Source: JARRKC01 sp963723965
GTDB lineage: Bacteria; Acidobacteriota; UBA6911; RPQK01; JAPXNP01
Reading direction: 5' to 3'
Length of the DNA stretch: 64,000 nucleotides
Assembly: GCA_963723965.1 (NCBI GenBank)
Contig: CAVRSV010000012.1
Location: 759,148 to 823,147 of the forward strand
The translations under genes were made by a program, and so were the position numbers. A model generated the notes under the pieces. The model had not been told where the DNA came from. It was given only the letters and a program-made list of their open reading frames with translations, and did not search any database. Positions 1 to 7,302 of this stretch are shown in pieces; the stretch's first letter is position 1; each line of letters opens with the position of its first letter.

Positions 1-61
1 GACCGTGCAGGGGTCCCTCACCTCGTCTGGGCTCTGATACGCTCGGCCCCAGTCGGGAATC

Positions 62-526
62 TCAGGTCTCGGCTCGGGGCCTTCGCCGTTCCGCGAAGAA
101 TTCCTGCAGGATCCGGCGGCACTCAGGCTCGAGAACGCCGGCCGTGATCGAGACGGAGTGGTTGAACAGCCCGGGCTGCAACAGGTCGACCCGCGAGACG
201 ACCGCTCCGGCCTTGGCGTCGGGCGCTCCGTAGACGAGGCGGGAAACGCGCCCCCAAATCAGCGCTCCGGCGCACATGGCACACGGTTCCAGTGTCACGT
301 ACAGTTCGAGGCCGGCCAGGCGGTAGTTCGACAGACCGGCGCCGGCGGCGCGCAGGACGAGCATTTCGGCATGGGCTGTGGGATCACAGCTCTGAATGCT
401 CCGGTTGTGGTCCCGCGCCAGGAGCCGCCCCTCGAGGACGGCAACCGCTCCGATCGGGACCTCCCCCTCCTCCCGGGCACAGTGCGCCTCCTCGAGCGCG
501 ACCTTCATCCAGGATTCGTCCGTCAT
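62..526 (-). CDS. tadA: tRNA-specific adenosine deaminase
   Basis: Zinc-dependent deaminase that converts the wobble adenosine (A34) of tRNA-Arg(ACG) to inosine in the cytoplasm. The 154-residue protein shows the cytidine/deoxycytidylate deaminase signature: HAE at residues 52-54 (His zinc ligand, Glu proton shuttle) and PCAMC at 81-85 (two Cys ligands). Length fits the family. An ATG nine codons upstream (553) is open, but it has no Shine-Dalgarno sequence. The ATG at 526 has GAGAGGGAA a few bases before it and gives the usual N-terminus, so 526 is preferred. The gene follows the 85-residue CPLC protein on the same strand, and its ribosome binding site lies in a hairpin (see 530-551). Confidence 0.95.
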   Translation of the reverse strand: MTDESWMKVALEEAHCAREEGEVPIGAVAVLEGRLLARDHNRSIQSCDPTAHAEMLVLRAAGAGLSNYRLAGLELYVTLEPCAMCAGALIWGRVSRLVYGAPDAKAGAVVSRVDLLQPGLFNHSVSITAGVLEPECRRILQEFFAERRRPRAET

Positions 527-529
527 CGG

Positions 530-551
530 GAGTTCCCTCTCAAGGGAACTC
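530..551 (-). promoter_or_regulatory. Hairpin over the tadA ribosome binding site
   Basis: On the mRNA strand GAGTTCCCT (551-543), loop TGAG (542-539) and AGGGAACTC (538-530) form a perfect 9-bp stem. The UGA stop of the upstream 85-residue gene (542-540) lies in the loop. The 3' arm contains the AGAGGGAA Shine-Dalgarno of tadA, whose ATG starts at 526. Inference: ribosomes finishing the upstream gene melt the stem and free the tadA start, giving translational coupling. Confidence 0.6.
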
Positions 552-797
552 ATCGTACACGATGTTGCCTCCCTCTTCCCGCATCAGCCGGCACAGCGGG
601 CAGTCGTCCTCAAAGTACTCGTCGGGATCGAAATCGCGGATCCTGCGTTCCAGCTCGCCCTCGTCGGGATTGTCGAGGTGCACCAGGTTGAAGCGCCCGA
701 CGCGGGTGATGATGGCGTTCTCGCCGAACATCTGCCGCAGGCTCTCGTCCGTTTCGGGAAGACCCTCTTCATCCGATTTGCGCATGGAAAAAGACAT
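540..797 (-). CDS. Small acidic protein with a CPLC motif
   Basis: I do not recognise a named family. The 85-residue product is strongly acidic in its second half and ends with a DDCPLC motif followed by a short acidic tail. The CxxC could bind metal or be redox active, but only one such pair is visible. There is no signal peptide or membrane segment, so it is probably cytoplasmic. The ATG at 797 has AAAGGAG about seven bases upstream, which supports this start. It lies directly upstream of tadA, and its stop codon is in the hairpin covering the tadA ribosome binding site, so the two are likely co-transcribed and translationally coupled. Confidence 0.7.
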   Translation of the reverse strand: MSFSMRKSDEEGLPETDESLRQMFGENAIITRVGRFNLVHLDNPDEGELERRIRDFDPDEYFEDDCPLCRLMREEGGNIVYDEFP

Positions 798-883
798 GGC
801 TCGCTCCTTTCAATGTCTACTAACGCGCGAGCCGGAAAGATCTACGAAGATTCACCGTTTCGGGAGATGAATGCCGGAGCGCG

Positions 884-921
884 GAGCTGGAAGCTCGAAG
901 CTGGGAGCTGGAGGCTCGAAG
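884..921. repeat. Short tandem repeat, 17-bp unit
   Basis: Two near-identical 17-bp units, GAGCTGGAAGCTCGAAG (884-900) and GAGCTGGAGGCTCGAAG (905-921), 21 bp apart. They lie in the gap between the 85-residue gene and the GWxTD gene. Similar word-like tracts occur in other gaps of this window. Confidence 0.7.
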
Positions 922-936
922 ATCTCTCTCAGTCTT

Positions 937-2556
937 CTACCGGCTGGGTGGTGTGATGTCGAAAGGAGCCGCCAGGTCGGCCGTCCGTCCCGTGAGGCGG
1001 TCCGTGGCTCGAATGTGCAGCTGGTAATGGCCGGCTTCGAGTCCCTGCAGGGGGAGCTGCCGGACCACCACGACACGATCCTGGGAGAAGTATTCGATCG
1101 ATCGGTCCTCGTCGCCGCTGACCTGGCGGATCACGCGGCCGTCGCGCAGCAGATCGTAAACGAGTTCGAGGTCGGGCCGAAGGCTCGATTGATCCAGCGA
1201 CACGTTGTAGAGGTGGAAATAGAGTCCCAGGGTGTCCTCGGCCTCGAAGCGCCGATCGGCACTGGGCCGGACCTTCACGTCTCCGATGACGAACATCTCC
1301 TCCGCCTCCGGCAACTCCTCGAGAACCTGCAGCCGGTCGGCCAGGACGAGGGAACTGCACCCCAGGCCCTGCGCCTCGAACGCAGGCGGGATCACCGCCT
1401 GTCGGACCACCCCGATCTTCTGACTGTTCAGGTCCTTGACCACCAGCACCAGCTTGTAGCGCAGCCTGCGCTCCAGAGACACGACCTTCTGGTAGACCGA
1501 GGTCTTGAGCAGGCCCTCCCGCCAGGCGGCATTCGAGTAGGCAACCTCGAGATCGTTCTCGAACTCCGACACCACGCGGCCGGCGATGCTGGTCACGATT
1601 CCGTAGACGGCGATACGGGCGACGCGACGGTCTCCCTCCGGCTGAAAGGTCAGATTCCGGTTTTCCAGCCGCAGCGTGATCGGCACCAGAACGTCCCGTT
1701 CGCTCAGTTTGAAGTAGTCCTCGTCCACGTCGACCGGAAGCGCCGCATAATTCAGGTTGACCTGGACGACCTCCTTCAGATCACGATGCTTGATCTGGGC
1801 CGGTCGCTGAACCATGGCATAGGTTTCGTACCGACTGAACGGATTGTCCCTGGCGCGTTGGGGCATGAGGGGATACCGGTCCCGGTTGCCGGGAGAAAAC
1901 CACGGCCGATCGGCCTTGGTCGCCAGACCCAGCTCTTCGGCCAGGGTCGAGCCGCCCCCAGGGACATTCAGGAGCGCGTCCTTCTCCTCGGGATAGAGGG
2001 CGAGCTTGTACTCTCCGGTCAGACTGGGGTCCACGAACTCCAGCTCGATATCGTCCCCGACGTCGTCGATATGACGATAGCGCCAGACTTCGAAAGGATA
2101 GGTGACGGTACTGCCCCCGCCCTCATGAGCGGGCCGCTCATAGTAGCCACCCGAGGGATGGGCCTCGATCTCCACGGGAGCTCCGTGGATGATGTAGATC
2201 CGGCCACGATCGGTCATCCACCCGGGCAGACCCGAACCGAAGTGATCGTTTGCGTAAGCGATCCGCCGGTAGTGCTCTTCCTTGAACTCGTTGATGGCCG
2301 TGGAAGGGTCCGGGTCGCGGCGAAACCAGAACTGCTCGATGAACTGCTCCTTCTCTTCGCTGGTCGTCAGGGCATTGAAGACCGCTCGCTCCTCATCGGT
2401 GATGATGTAGGTGACGTCCTGATCCAGCCATTTTCGGTAGTAGTCCTGGGATTCCTCGTCACGCAGGGCTCCGCGGTCTTGCGCCCGAAGCTCGCTGGAC
2501 GCACCGGAGGAGCCGAGAAGAAGCAGGCAGAGACAGGCGGCAAGTCGAGAGTGCAT
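937..2556 (-). CDS. GWxTD domain-containing secreted protein
   Basis: Secreted protein of 539 residues with a hydrophobic N-terminal signal segment (about 1-25). The diagnostic GWMTD sequence is at residues 112-116, followed by the usual RGRIYIIHG stretch; before it is the FWFRRDPDP region typical of the family. The C-terminal half is probably beta-rich. GWxTD proteins are common in Acidobacteriota and Bacteroidota, and their molecular role is not established. The ATG at 2556 has only a weak ribosome binding site. The gene diverges from the UPF0182 gene across a 118-bp gap that should hold promoters for both. Confidence 0.85.
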   Translation of the reverse strand: MHSRLAACLCLLLLGSSGASSELRAQDRGALRDEESQDYYRKWLDQDVTYIITDEERAVFNALTTSEEKEQFIEQFWFRRDPDPSTAINEFKEEHYRRIAYANDHFGSGLPGWMTDRGRIYIIHGAPVEIEAHPSGGYYERPAHEGGGSTVTYPFEVWRYRHIDDVGDDIELEFVDPSLTGEYKLALYPEEKDALLNVPGGGSTLAEELGLATKADRPWFSPGNRDRYPLMPQRARDNPFSRYETYAMVQRPAQIKHRDLKEVVQVNLNYAALPVDVDEDYFKLSERDVLVPITLRLENRNLTFQPEGDRRVARIAVYGIVTSIAGRVVSEFENDLEVAYSNAAWREGLLKTSVYQKVVSLERRLRYKLVLVVKDLNSQKIGVVRQAVIPPAFEAQGLGCSSLVLADRLQVLEELPEAEEMFVIGDVKVRPSADRRFEAEDTLGLYFHLYNVSLDQSSLRPDLELVYDLLRDGRVIRQVSGDEDRSIEYFSQDRVVVVRQLPLQGLEAGHYQLHIRATDRLTGRTADLAAPFDITPPSR

Positions 2557-2674
2557 GATGCAAAATGGGACGGATCGATTATATCGGACCCGAGCAGCAA
2601 ACCCAGGCCATTTGTGCTAGGCTCCACACTGAGGAGCGGTCTGGAATCTGGCCCCATCCCGCTTCTGACCGGCC

Positions 2675-5395
2675 ATGAAGAAAACCCGCAATCTGATACT
2701 CCTCTTCCTCCTTCTGCTGGTGTGGGCAGCGCTTGCGGGAGGTCTCAGCCTTTACATCGAAAGCCTCTGGTTTGAGTCGCTCGGCTACTGGCAGGTCTTT
2801 CGACTGACCGTCCTCGCGCGCAGCGTCTCCTTCCTGATTGGTCTCGGAGTGACCTTCCCGCTGCTTTGGGCCACCGTCTGGCTGTCTTCGCGCCAACCCC
2901 GCTCTCAGGGGTTCTGGTTCAAGCAGGAGTTCATCGAAGTCGCGCAGAAGAGCGCCCGGGCGATCCTGCTGCTGGTCGCCGCCGGAGTCTCCGTTCTTGC
3001 AGGCCTGGCCTTCCAGTCGAACTGGATGACCCTGCTCCAATACCTGCATCGAACCGGAGCCGGGGTCACCGATCCCCTGTTCCAGCGTGATATCGGGTTC
3101 TATTTCTTCTCGCTGCCCGTCTACCGTCTCGCCGTCAACTACCTGCTGGCCATCGGTCTGTTGGCCCTCGCCCTGTCGGCGGCAGGCTACCTGGTCCACG
3201 GGCATCTGGGATATATGAACGGTTTCCGGCTCACGCGGCAGGGGCGGACTCACCTTTCAGCCCTGCTGGCCGGGCTCCTCCTGCTCGTCTCCCTGCGTTT
3301 CTGGCTGGCCCGCTTCGACCTGCTCTATGACTCCACGGGGGTCGTCTTCGGGGCCAGCTACACCGACGTCCATGGATGGCTGCCTGTCTACTGGCTGCTG
3401 GCGGCAGCCGCCGCCGTGACCGCGCTGAGCCTCCTCTTCACCCTGGCATCGCGCTCGTTGCGCCCGGCCGTCTACTGCACTCTCGGGTTTGCCGCGGCCT
3501 ACCTGCTGCTCAATCTCTATCCGACCGTCCTCCAGACCTTCGTGGTCAACCCCAATGAACTGCAGAAAGAGCAGCCCTACATCCGGAACAACATCGCCTC
3601 CACGCTCCGGGCCTACCACCTCGATGACATAGAAATCCACGACTTTTCCACAGGACAACCGATTACAGGAAAAGAGTTTGCTGAGAATCAGCCGACGTTG
3701 AGGAATATCCGGCTCTGGGACTGGCGCCCGCTGCTCGACGCCTACGGCCAGCTGCAGTCGATTCGTCTCTACTACGAATTCCAGGATGTGGACGTCGACC
3801 GCTACACCATCGACGATCAGTACCGCCAGGTGATGCTGTCCGTTCGGGAGCTCGATTTCGGTCGCATCAGCGAAAGCGCGCAGAACTGGATCAATCAGCA
3901 CTTCCAGTACACCCACGGTGAGGGCCTGTGCATGAGCCCGGTCAACGAGGTCACCGCCGAGGGGCTGCCCGAGTTCTTCATCAAGGACATTCCTCCCCGG
4001 TCGTCCGTCGATCTGCAGATCACCCGGCCCGAGATCTACTACGGAGAAAAGACGGACTACCCCGTCTTCGTGCGGACCAAGCTGAAGGAATTCGACTATC
4101 CCACGGGCGATACCAACGCGACGACCACCTACCGGGCGGATCGCGGCCTGGCCGTGAATTCTCTGACCCGGCGGCTCATGTTTTCCTGGGAGCTCGGGAT
4201 CTACCAGATCCTCTTCACCCGCAACTTCACCGACGAGAGTCGCGTCCTGCTTCACCGCCAGATCCAGGAACGGGTCCGCAGGATTGCCCCCTTTCTGCTC
4301 TTCGATCAGGATCCCTACATCGTCATCGATGAGGGCCGCCTGTTCTGGGTCCAGGACGCCTATACCGCTACCGACCGGTACCCGTATTCAGAGCCCTATC
4401 CCAGCCGGAACGAGCCCCGCTTCAACTACCTCCGGAACTCGGTCAAGATCGTGACGGACGCTTACCTGGGTGACGTCTCGTTCTACATTGCGGATTCCTC
4501 CGATCCGCTGATCCAGGTCTACTCGAACATCTTCCCCGGGATGTTCCACCCCCTGGCCGAGATGCCTGAGGGCCTGCGGCGTCATATCCGGTATCCGGCG
4601 GACTTCTTCGATGTGCAGCGTGACGTCTTCTGCAAGTACCACATGACGGATCCGACGGTCTTCTACAATCAGGAGGACGTCTGGGAGATCCCGAACGAAA
4701 TCTACCGCGGCAACGAGCAGCTCATGGACAGCTATTACGTGATCATGAGCCTGCCGGAGGCCGATCACGAGGAGTTCATCCTCCTGATTCCCTTCACCCC
4801 GCGCAACAAGAACAACATGATCGCCTGGCTGGCGGCCCGCTCCGACGGAGATGCCTACGGCCGGCTCGTGCTCTATCAGTTTCCCAAGCAGGAGCTGACC
4901 TACGGGCCGATGCAGATCGAGGCTCGGATCGACCAGAACCCGGAGATCTCACAGCTGATCACTCTCTGGAGCCAGAAGGGGTCGCGCGTCATTCGGGGCA
5001 ACCTCCTCGTCATCCCGATCGCCGGTTCGGTGCTTTACGTGGAGCCCCTTTATCTGCAGGCGGAGAAGAGCGAGATCCCCGAGCTGACACGGGTGATCGT
5101 GGTCTATGGAAGCGAAGTCGCCCTCGGAGAGACGCTGAACGAGGCTCTCCAGCGCGCCGTTCTGGGCGGAGTGCAACCAGCCGCCGAGATTCCCACTGCG
5201 GGAGCCCCCTCGGCGACCGAATCGCCCTCGACCGCCGGCGTTTCGGTGCAGACCGACCTGATTGCGGAAGCCCTGCAGCACTACGAAGCGGCGCAGAGGT
5301 ACCTGCGCGAGGGCAACTGGGGCGCCTACGGAGATGAACAGAAGAAGCTGGGCGACCTGCTGCGTCGCCTGAGCGGGCGACCCCAGGGACAGTAG
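2675..5395 (+). CDS. UPF0182 family membrane protein
   Basis: A 906-residue protein of the UPF0182 family, whose function is unknown. About seven hydrophobic segments lie in the first 300 residues (the first at about 7-27, followed by the family-typical YIESLWFESLGYWQVF). A large soluble region of about 550 residues follows, presumably outside the membrane. The extreme C-terminus has a linker rich in Ala, Pro and Ser, then a helical tail (YEAAQRYLREGNW) also seen in relatives. Length is normal for the family. It converges with the rhodanese gene with only 14 bp between the stops, so little room exists for separate terminators. Confidence 0.9.
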   Translation: MKKTRNLILLFLLLLVWAALAGGLSLYIESLWFESLGYWQVFRLTVLARSVSFLIGLGVTFPLLWATVWLSSRQPRSQGFWFKQEFIEVAQKSARAILLLVAAGVSVLAGLAFQSNWMTLLQYLHRTGAGVTDPLFQRDIGFYFFSLPVYRLAVNYLLAIGLLALALSAAGYLVHGHLGYMNGFRLTRQGRTHLSALLAGLLLLVSLRFWLARFDLLYDSTGVVFGASYTDVHGWLPVYWLLAAAAAVTALSLLFTLASRSLRPAVYCTLGFAAAYLLLNLYPTVLQTFVVNPNELQKEQPYIRNNIASTLRAYHLDDIEIHDFSTGQPITGKEFAENQPTLRNIRLWDWRPLLDAYGQLQSIRLYYEFQDVDVDRYTIDDQYRQVMLSVRELDFGRISESAQNWINQHFQYTHGEGLCMSPVNEVTAEGLPEFFIKDIPPRSSVDLQITRPEIYYGEKTDYPVFVRTKLKEFDYPTGDTNATTTYRADRGLAVNSLTRRLMFSWELGIYQILFTRNFTDESRVLLHRQIQERVRRIAPFLLFDQDPYIVIDEGRLFWVQDAYTATDRYPYSEPYPSRNEPRFNYLRNSVKIVTDAYLGDVSFYIADSSDPLIQVYSNIFPGMFHPLAEMPEGLRRHIRYPADFFDVQRDVFCKYHMTDPTVFYNQEDVWEIPNEIYRGNEQLMDSYYVIMSLPEADHEEFILLIPFTPRNKNNMIAWLAARSDGDAYGRLVLYQFPKQELTYGPMQIEARIDQNPEISQLITLWSQKGSRVIRGNLLVIPIAGSVLYVEPLYLQAEKSEIPELTRVIVVYGSEVALGETLNEALQRAVLGGVQPAAEIPTAGAPSATESPSTAGVSVQTDLIAEALQHYEAAQRYLREGNWGAYGDEQKKLGDLLRRLSGRPQGQ

Positions 5396-5409
5396 CAGCC
5401 CCGGGGACT

Positions 5410-5760
5410 TCAGTAGGTCGGCACCGAAGGGTCTACCTCCAGCGACCAGGCATGAATGCCTCCCTGCAGGTTCAAGACCTTCTCGAAGCCCCTGGCCAGG
5501 AGATACTGCCCGGCCCGGCTGCTGCGAAAGCCATGATGGCAACAGCAGATGATTTCCTTGGAGGGATCGAGCGCCCCTTCGCCGCCTCGCAGCAATTGAC
5601 CGAGAGGGATGTGGACCGAGCCCTCGATGCGGCAGTGACGGTACTCGTAGTCTTCGCGCACGTCCACGAGCTGAACGTCGCTTCGTTCGATTTCTCGGCG
5701 GGCCTGCTCCGGCGAAATCTGTCGGAGCGCCGGACCCGACCTGCGAAAAGGCCAGATCAT
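5410..5760 (-). CDS. Rhodanese-like domain protein
   Basis: Single-domain rhodanese of 116 residues. The likely active-site loop is CHHGFRS with the persulfide-carrying cysteine at about residue 74, preceded by two more cysteines (72-73). The LVDVREDYEY and IPLGQL stretches are standard for the fold. Rhodaneses move sulfane sulfur between acceptors. The reading frame is open further upstream to 6042, but that part overlaps the A-type Fe-S carrier gene and does not resemble protein, so the ATG at 5760 is chosen. Following an Fe-S carrier and MoaA on the same strand, it may help supply sulfur for Fe-S or molybdopterin chemistry; that link is inference. Confidence 0.88.
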   Translation of the reverse strand: MIWPFRRSGPALRQISPEQARREIERSDVQLVDVREDYEYRHCRIEGSVHIPLGQLLRGGEGALDPSKEIICCCHHGFRSSRAGQYLLARGFEKVLNLQGGIHAWSLEVDPSVPTY

Positions 5761-5819
5761 GACACAGTTCCCCTGATTGGAATCGCTCGATGGTTCGGAA
5801 TCTGCTGGAGGGGTGTCGT

Positions 5820-6149
5820 TCAGGCCTTGAAGGAGTCGCCGCAGCCGCAGGTGCTCTTGACGTTGGGATTGTTGAACTTGAACCCCGCTCCCTGCGGTGT
5901 CTCGACGAAGTCGATTTCGGTTCCGTCGAGATAGAGCATGCTCTGCTCGTCGACGTAGACGCTGAATCCGTCGACCTGAACCACGTGATCGCCTTCCTGG
6001 GCGGCTTCTTCGAGTCTCATGGCATATTGGAAACCCGAGCATCCGCCACCGACGACGGCCAGTCGAATGCCGGTAAATGATCCGGGATCGTCCTGTGCAG
6101 CAATTGTTTCCCTGACTTTGACTTGAGCTTTTTCAGTGAGATTGACCAT
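5820..6149 (-). CDS. erpA: HesB/IscA/ErpA-type iron-sulfur carrier
   Basis: A-type carrier protein that receives and delivers Fe-S clusters to apo-proteins. The 109-residue product has the three invariant cysteines: Cys37 in GGGCSGFQY and the CGC pair at 101 and 103 near the C-terminus. The ATG at 6149 gives MVNLTEKA, the normal family start, with GGAAGGAGA about 12 bases upstream. A 20-codon extension to 6209 is open but unlikely. Whether the best name is ErpA, IscA or SufA cannot be decided by eye. The downstream rhodanese and upstream moaA suggest a local Fe-S and sulfur theme, since MoaA itself needs two 4Fe-4S clusters. Confidence 0.9.
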   Translation of the reverse strand: MVNLTEKAQVKVRETIAAQDDPGSFTGIRLAVVGGGCSGFQYAMRLEEAAQEGDHVVQVDGFSVYVDEQSMLYLDGTEIDFVETPQGAGFKFNNPNVKSTCGCGDSFKA

Positions 6150-6267
6150 TTTTTGCGTATGTCTCCTTCCTTGCAGCGAAAGATGCAGATACTCAGGACG
6201 GGGTTTCACGTTCGATGCGAGAACTCATGGGACGGTGCCGGCGGCGGAACATCCGAATCCGCCAGGG

Positions 6268-7251
6268 CTATCCACCGATGTAGGACATGGTTCGAGGCGG
6301 CGGCGTAAAGTCGGGCTCGTTGATCCGGTGTCCGGCCTCCTTTTTGCGGACCGTGTCGACGATGAACTGCACGACCTGATCGTCCGTGGCTCCGGAGCGC
6401 AGCAGCGCTTTCACATCGTGCTCCTCCAGTGAGAACAGGCAGGTGCGGAGCTTTCCGTCGGCGGTCAGCCGGATCCGGCTGCATTCCCCGCAAAACGGAC
6501 GCGATACGGTGGTGATCACACCGACCGTTCCCGGCCCGTCCGGAAAGCGGTAGTTGACCGACGTGTCGCTCGCCTGTTCCGGACGGAGAGGAATCAGCCT
6601 GTAGTGCTGACGAATGCGGTCGATCACCTCCCCACCCGTCACGACCTGGGCCCGGGTCCACTTCTCGTCTTCGTCGAGGGGCATGAACTCGATGAAGCGG
6701 ACGTGTACCGCCCGCCGGCGGGCAAACTCGGCGAATTCGAGGAGTTCGTCGTCGTTCCAGTCCCGGACCACGACGCAGTTGATTTTGATGGGATCCAGTC
6801 CGCAAAGCCGGGCCGCCTCGATACCCGCCACAACCCGTTCGAGATCGTCCTGGCCGGTCATCTGCCGAAACCGCTCGCGATCGAGTGAGTCGAGGGAAAC
6901 CGTCACCCGCCGCAAACCGGCATCCCGAAGCGCTGCGGCCTTCGTGCTCAGGCTGAACCCGTTCGTGGTCAGGGCCAGGTCCCCCAGGCCCGGCAGCGCC
7001 GCCAGCCTCCCGATGAGGATCTCCAGACCTTTGCGCAGCAGGGGCTCCCCGCCGGTCACCCGGAGCTTGCGGATTCCCAATTCGAGGAACAGGCGCGCCA
7101 GACGCTCGATCTCCTCATAGGTCAGCAGGCGGTCCCGGGGCACTGCCTTCAGACCGAGACCGGTCTTGCAGTAGAAGCATTTGTAATTGCAGCGGTCGGT
7201 CACCGATATCCGCAGATCCGTGATCGGCCGGCCGTAACTGTCTTGCAGCAC
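6268..7251 (-). CDS. moaA: GTP 3',8-cyclase (molybdenum cofactor synthesis)
   Basis: Radical SAM enzyme that, with MoaC, turns GTP into cyclic pyranopterin monophosphate, the first step of molybdenum cofactor synthesis. The N-terminal radical SAM cluster motif CNYKCFYC places cysteines at 21, 25 and 28. The second 4Fe-4S cluster, which binds GTP, uses Cys254, Cys257 and Cys271. The protein ends in the essential Gly-Gly tail. At 327 residues the length is normal. The start codon is GTG, giving the canonical MLQDSYGRPITDLRIS start; the ribosome binding site is weak. No other moa or moe gene is in the window. Confidence 0.95.
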   Translation of the reverse strand: MLQDSYGRPITDLRISVTDRCNYKCFYCKTGLGLKAVPRDRLLTYEEIERLARLFLELGIRKLRVTGGEPLLRKGLEILIGRLAALPGLGDLALTTNGFSLSTKAAALRDAGLRRVTVSLDSLDRERFRQMTGQDDLERVVAGIEAARLCGLDPIKINCVVVRDWNDDELLEFAEFARRRAVHVRFIEFMPLDEDEKWTRAQVVTGGEVIDRIRQHYRLIPLRPEQASDTSVNYRFPDGPGTVGVITTVSRPFCGECSRIRLTADGKLRTCLFSLEEHDVKALLRSGATDDQVVQFIVDTVRKKEAGHRINEPDFTPPPRTMSYIGG

Positions 7252-7302
7252 GCTTCGATCCAGTGTCGACGAACCGCACGAGCCGGTCTGCCCGTTCCGG
7301 TT

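Noticed and set aside
1..61. Possible SRP RNA or tRNA next to tadA
   Set aside because: The bases before tadA show no paired arms or conserved 4.5S loop; too short to judge.
871..2775. 634-residue open frame opposite the GWxTD gene
   Set aside because: It is antisense to a gene with a recognisable domain and signal peptide and resembles no protein; long antisense frames are common in GC-rich DNA.
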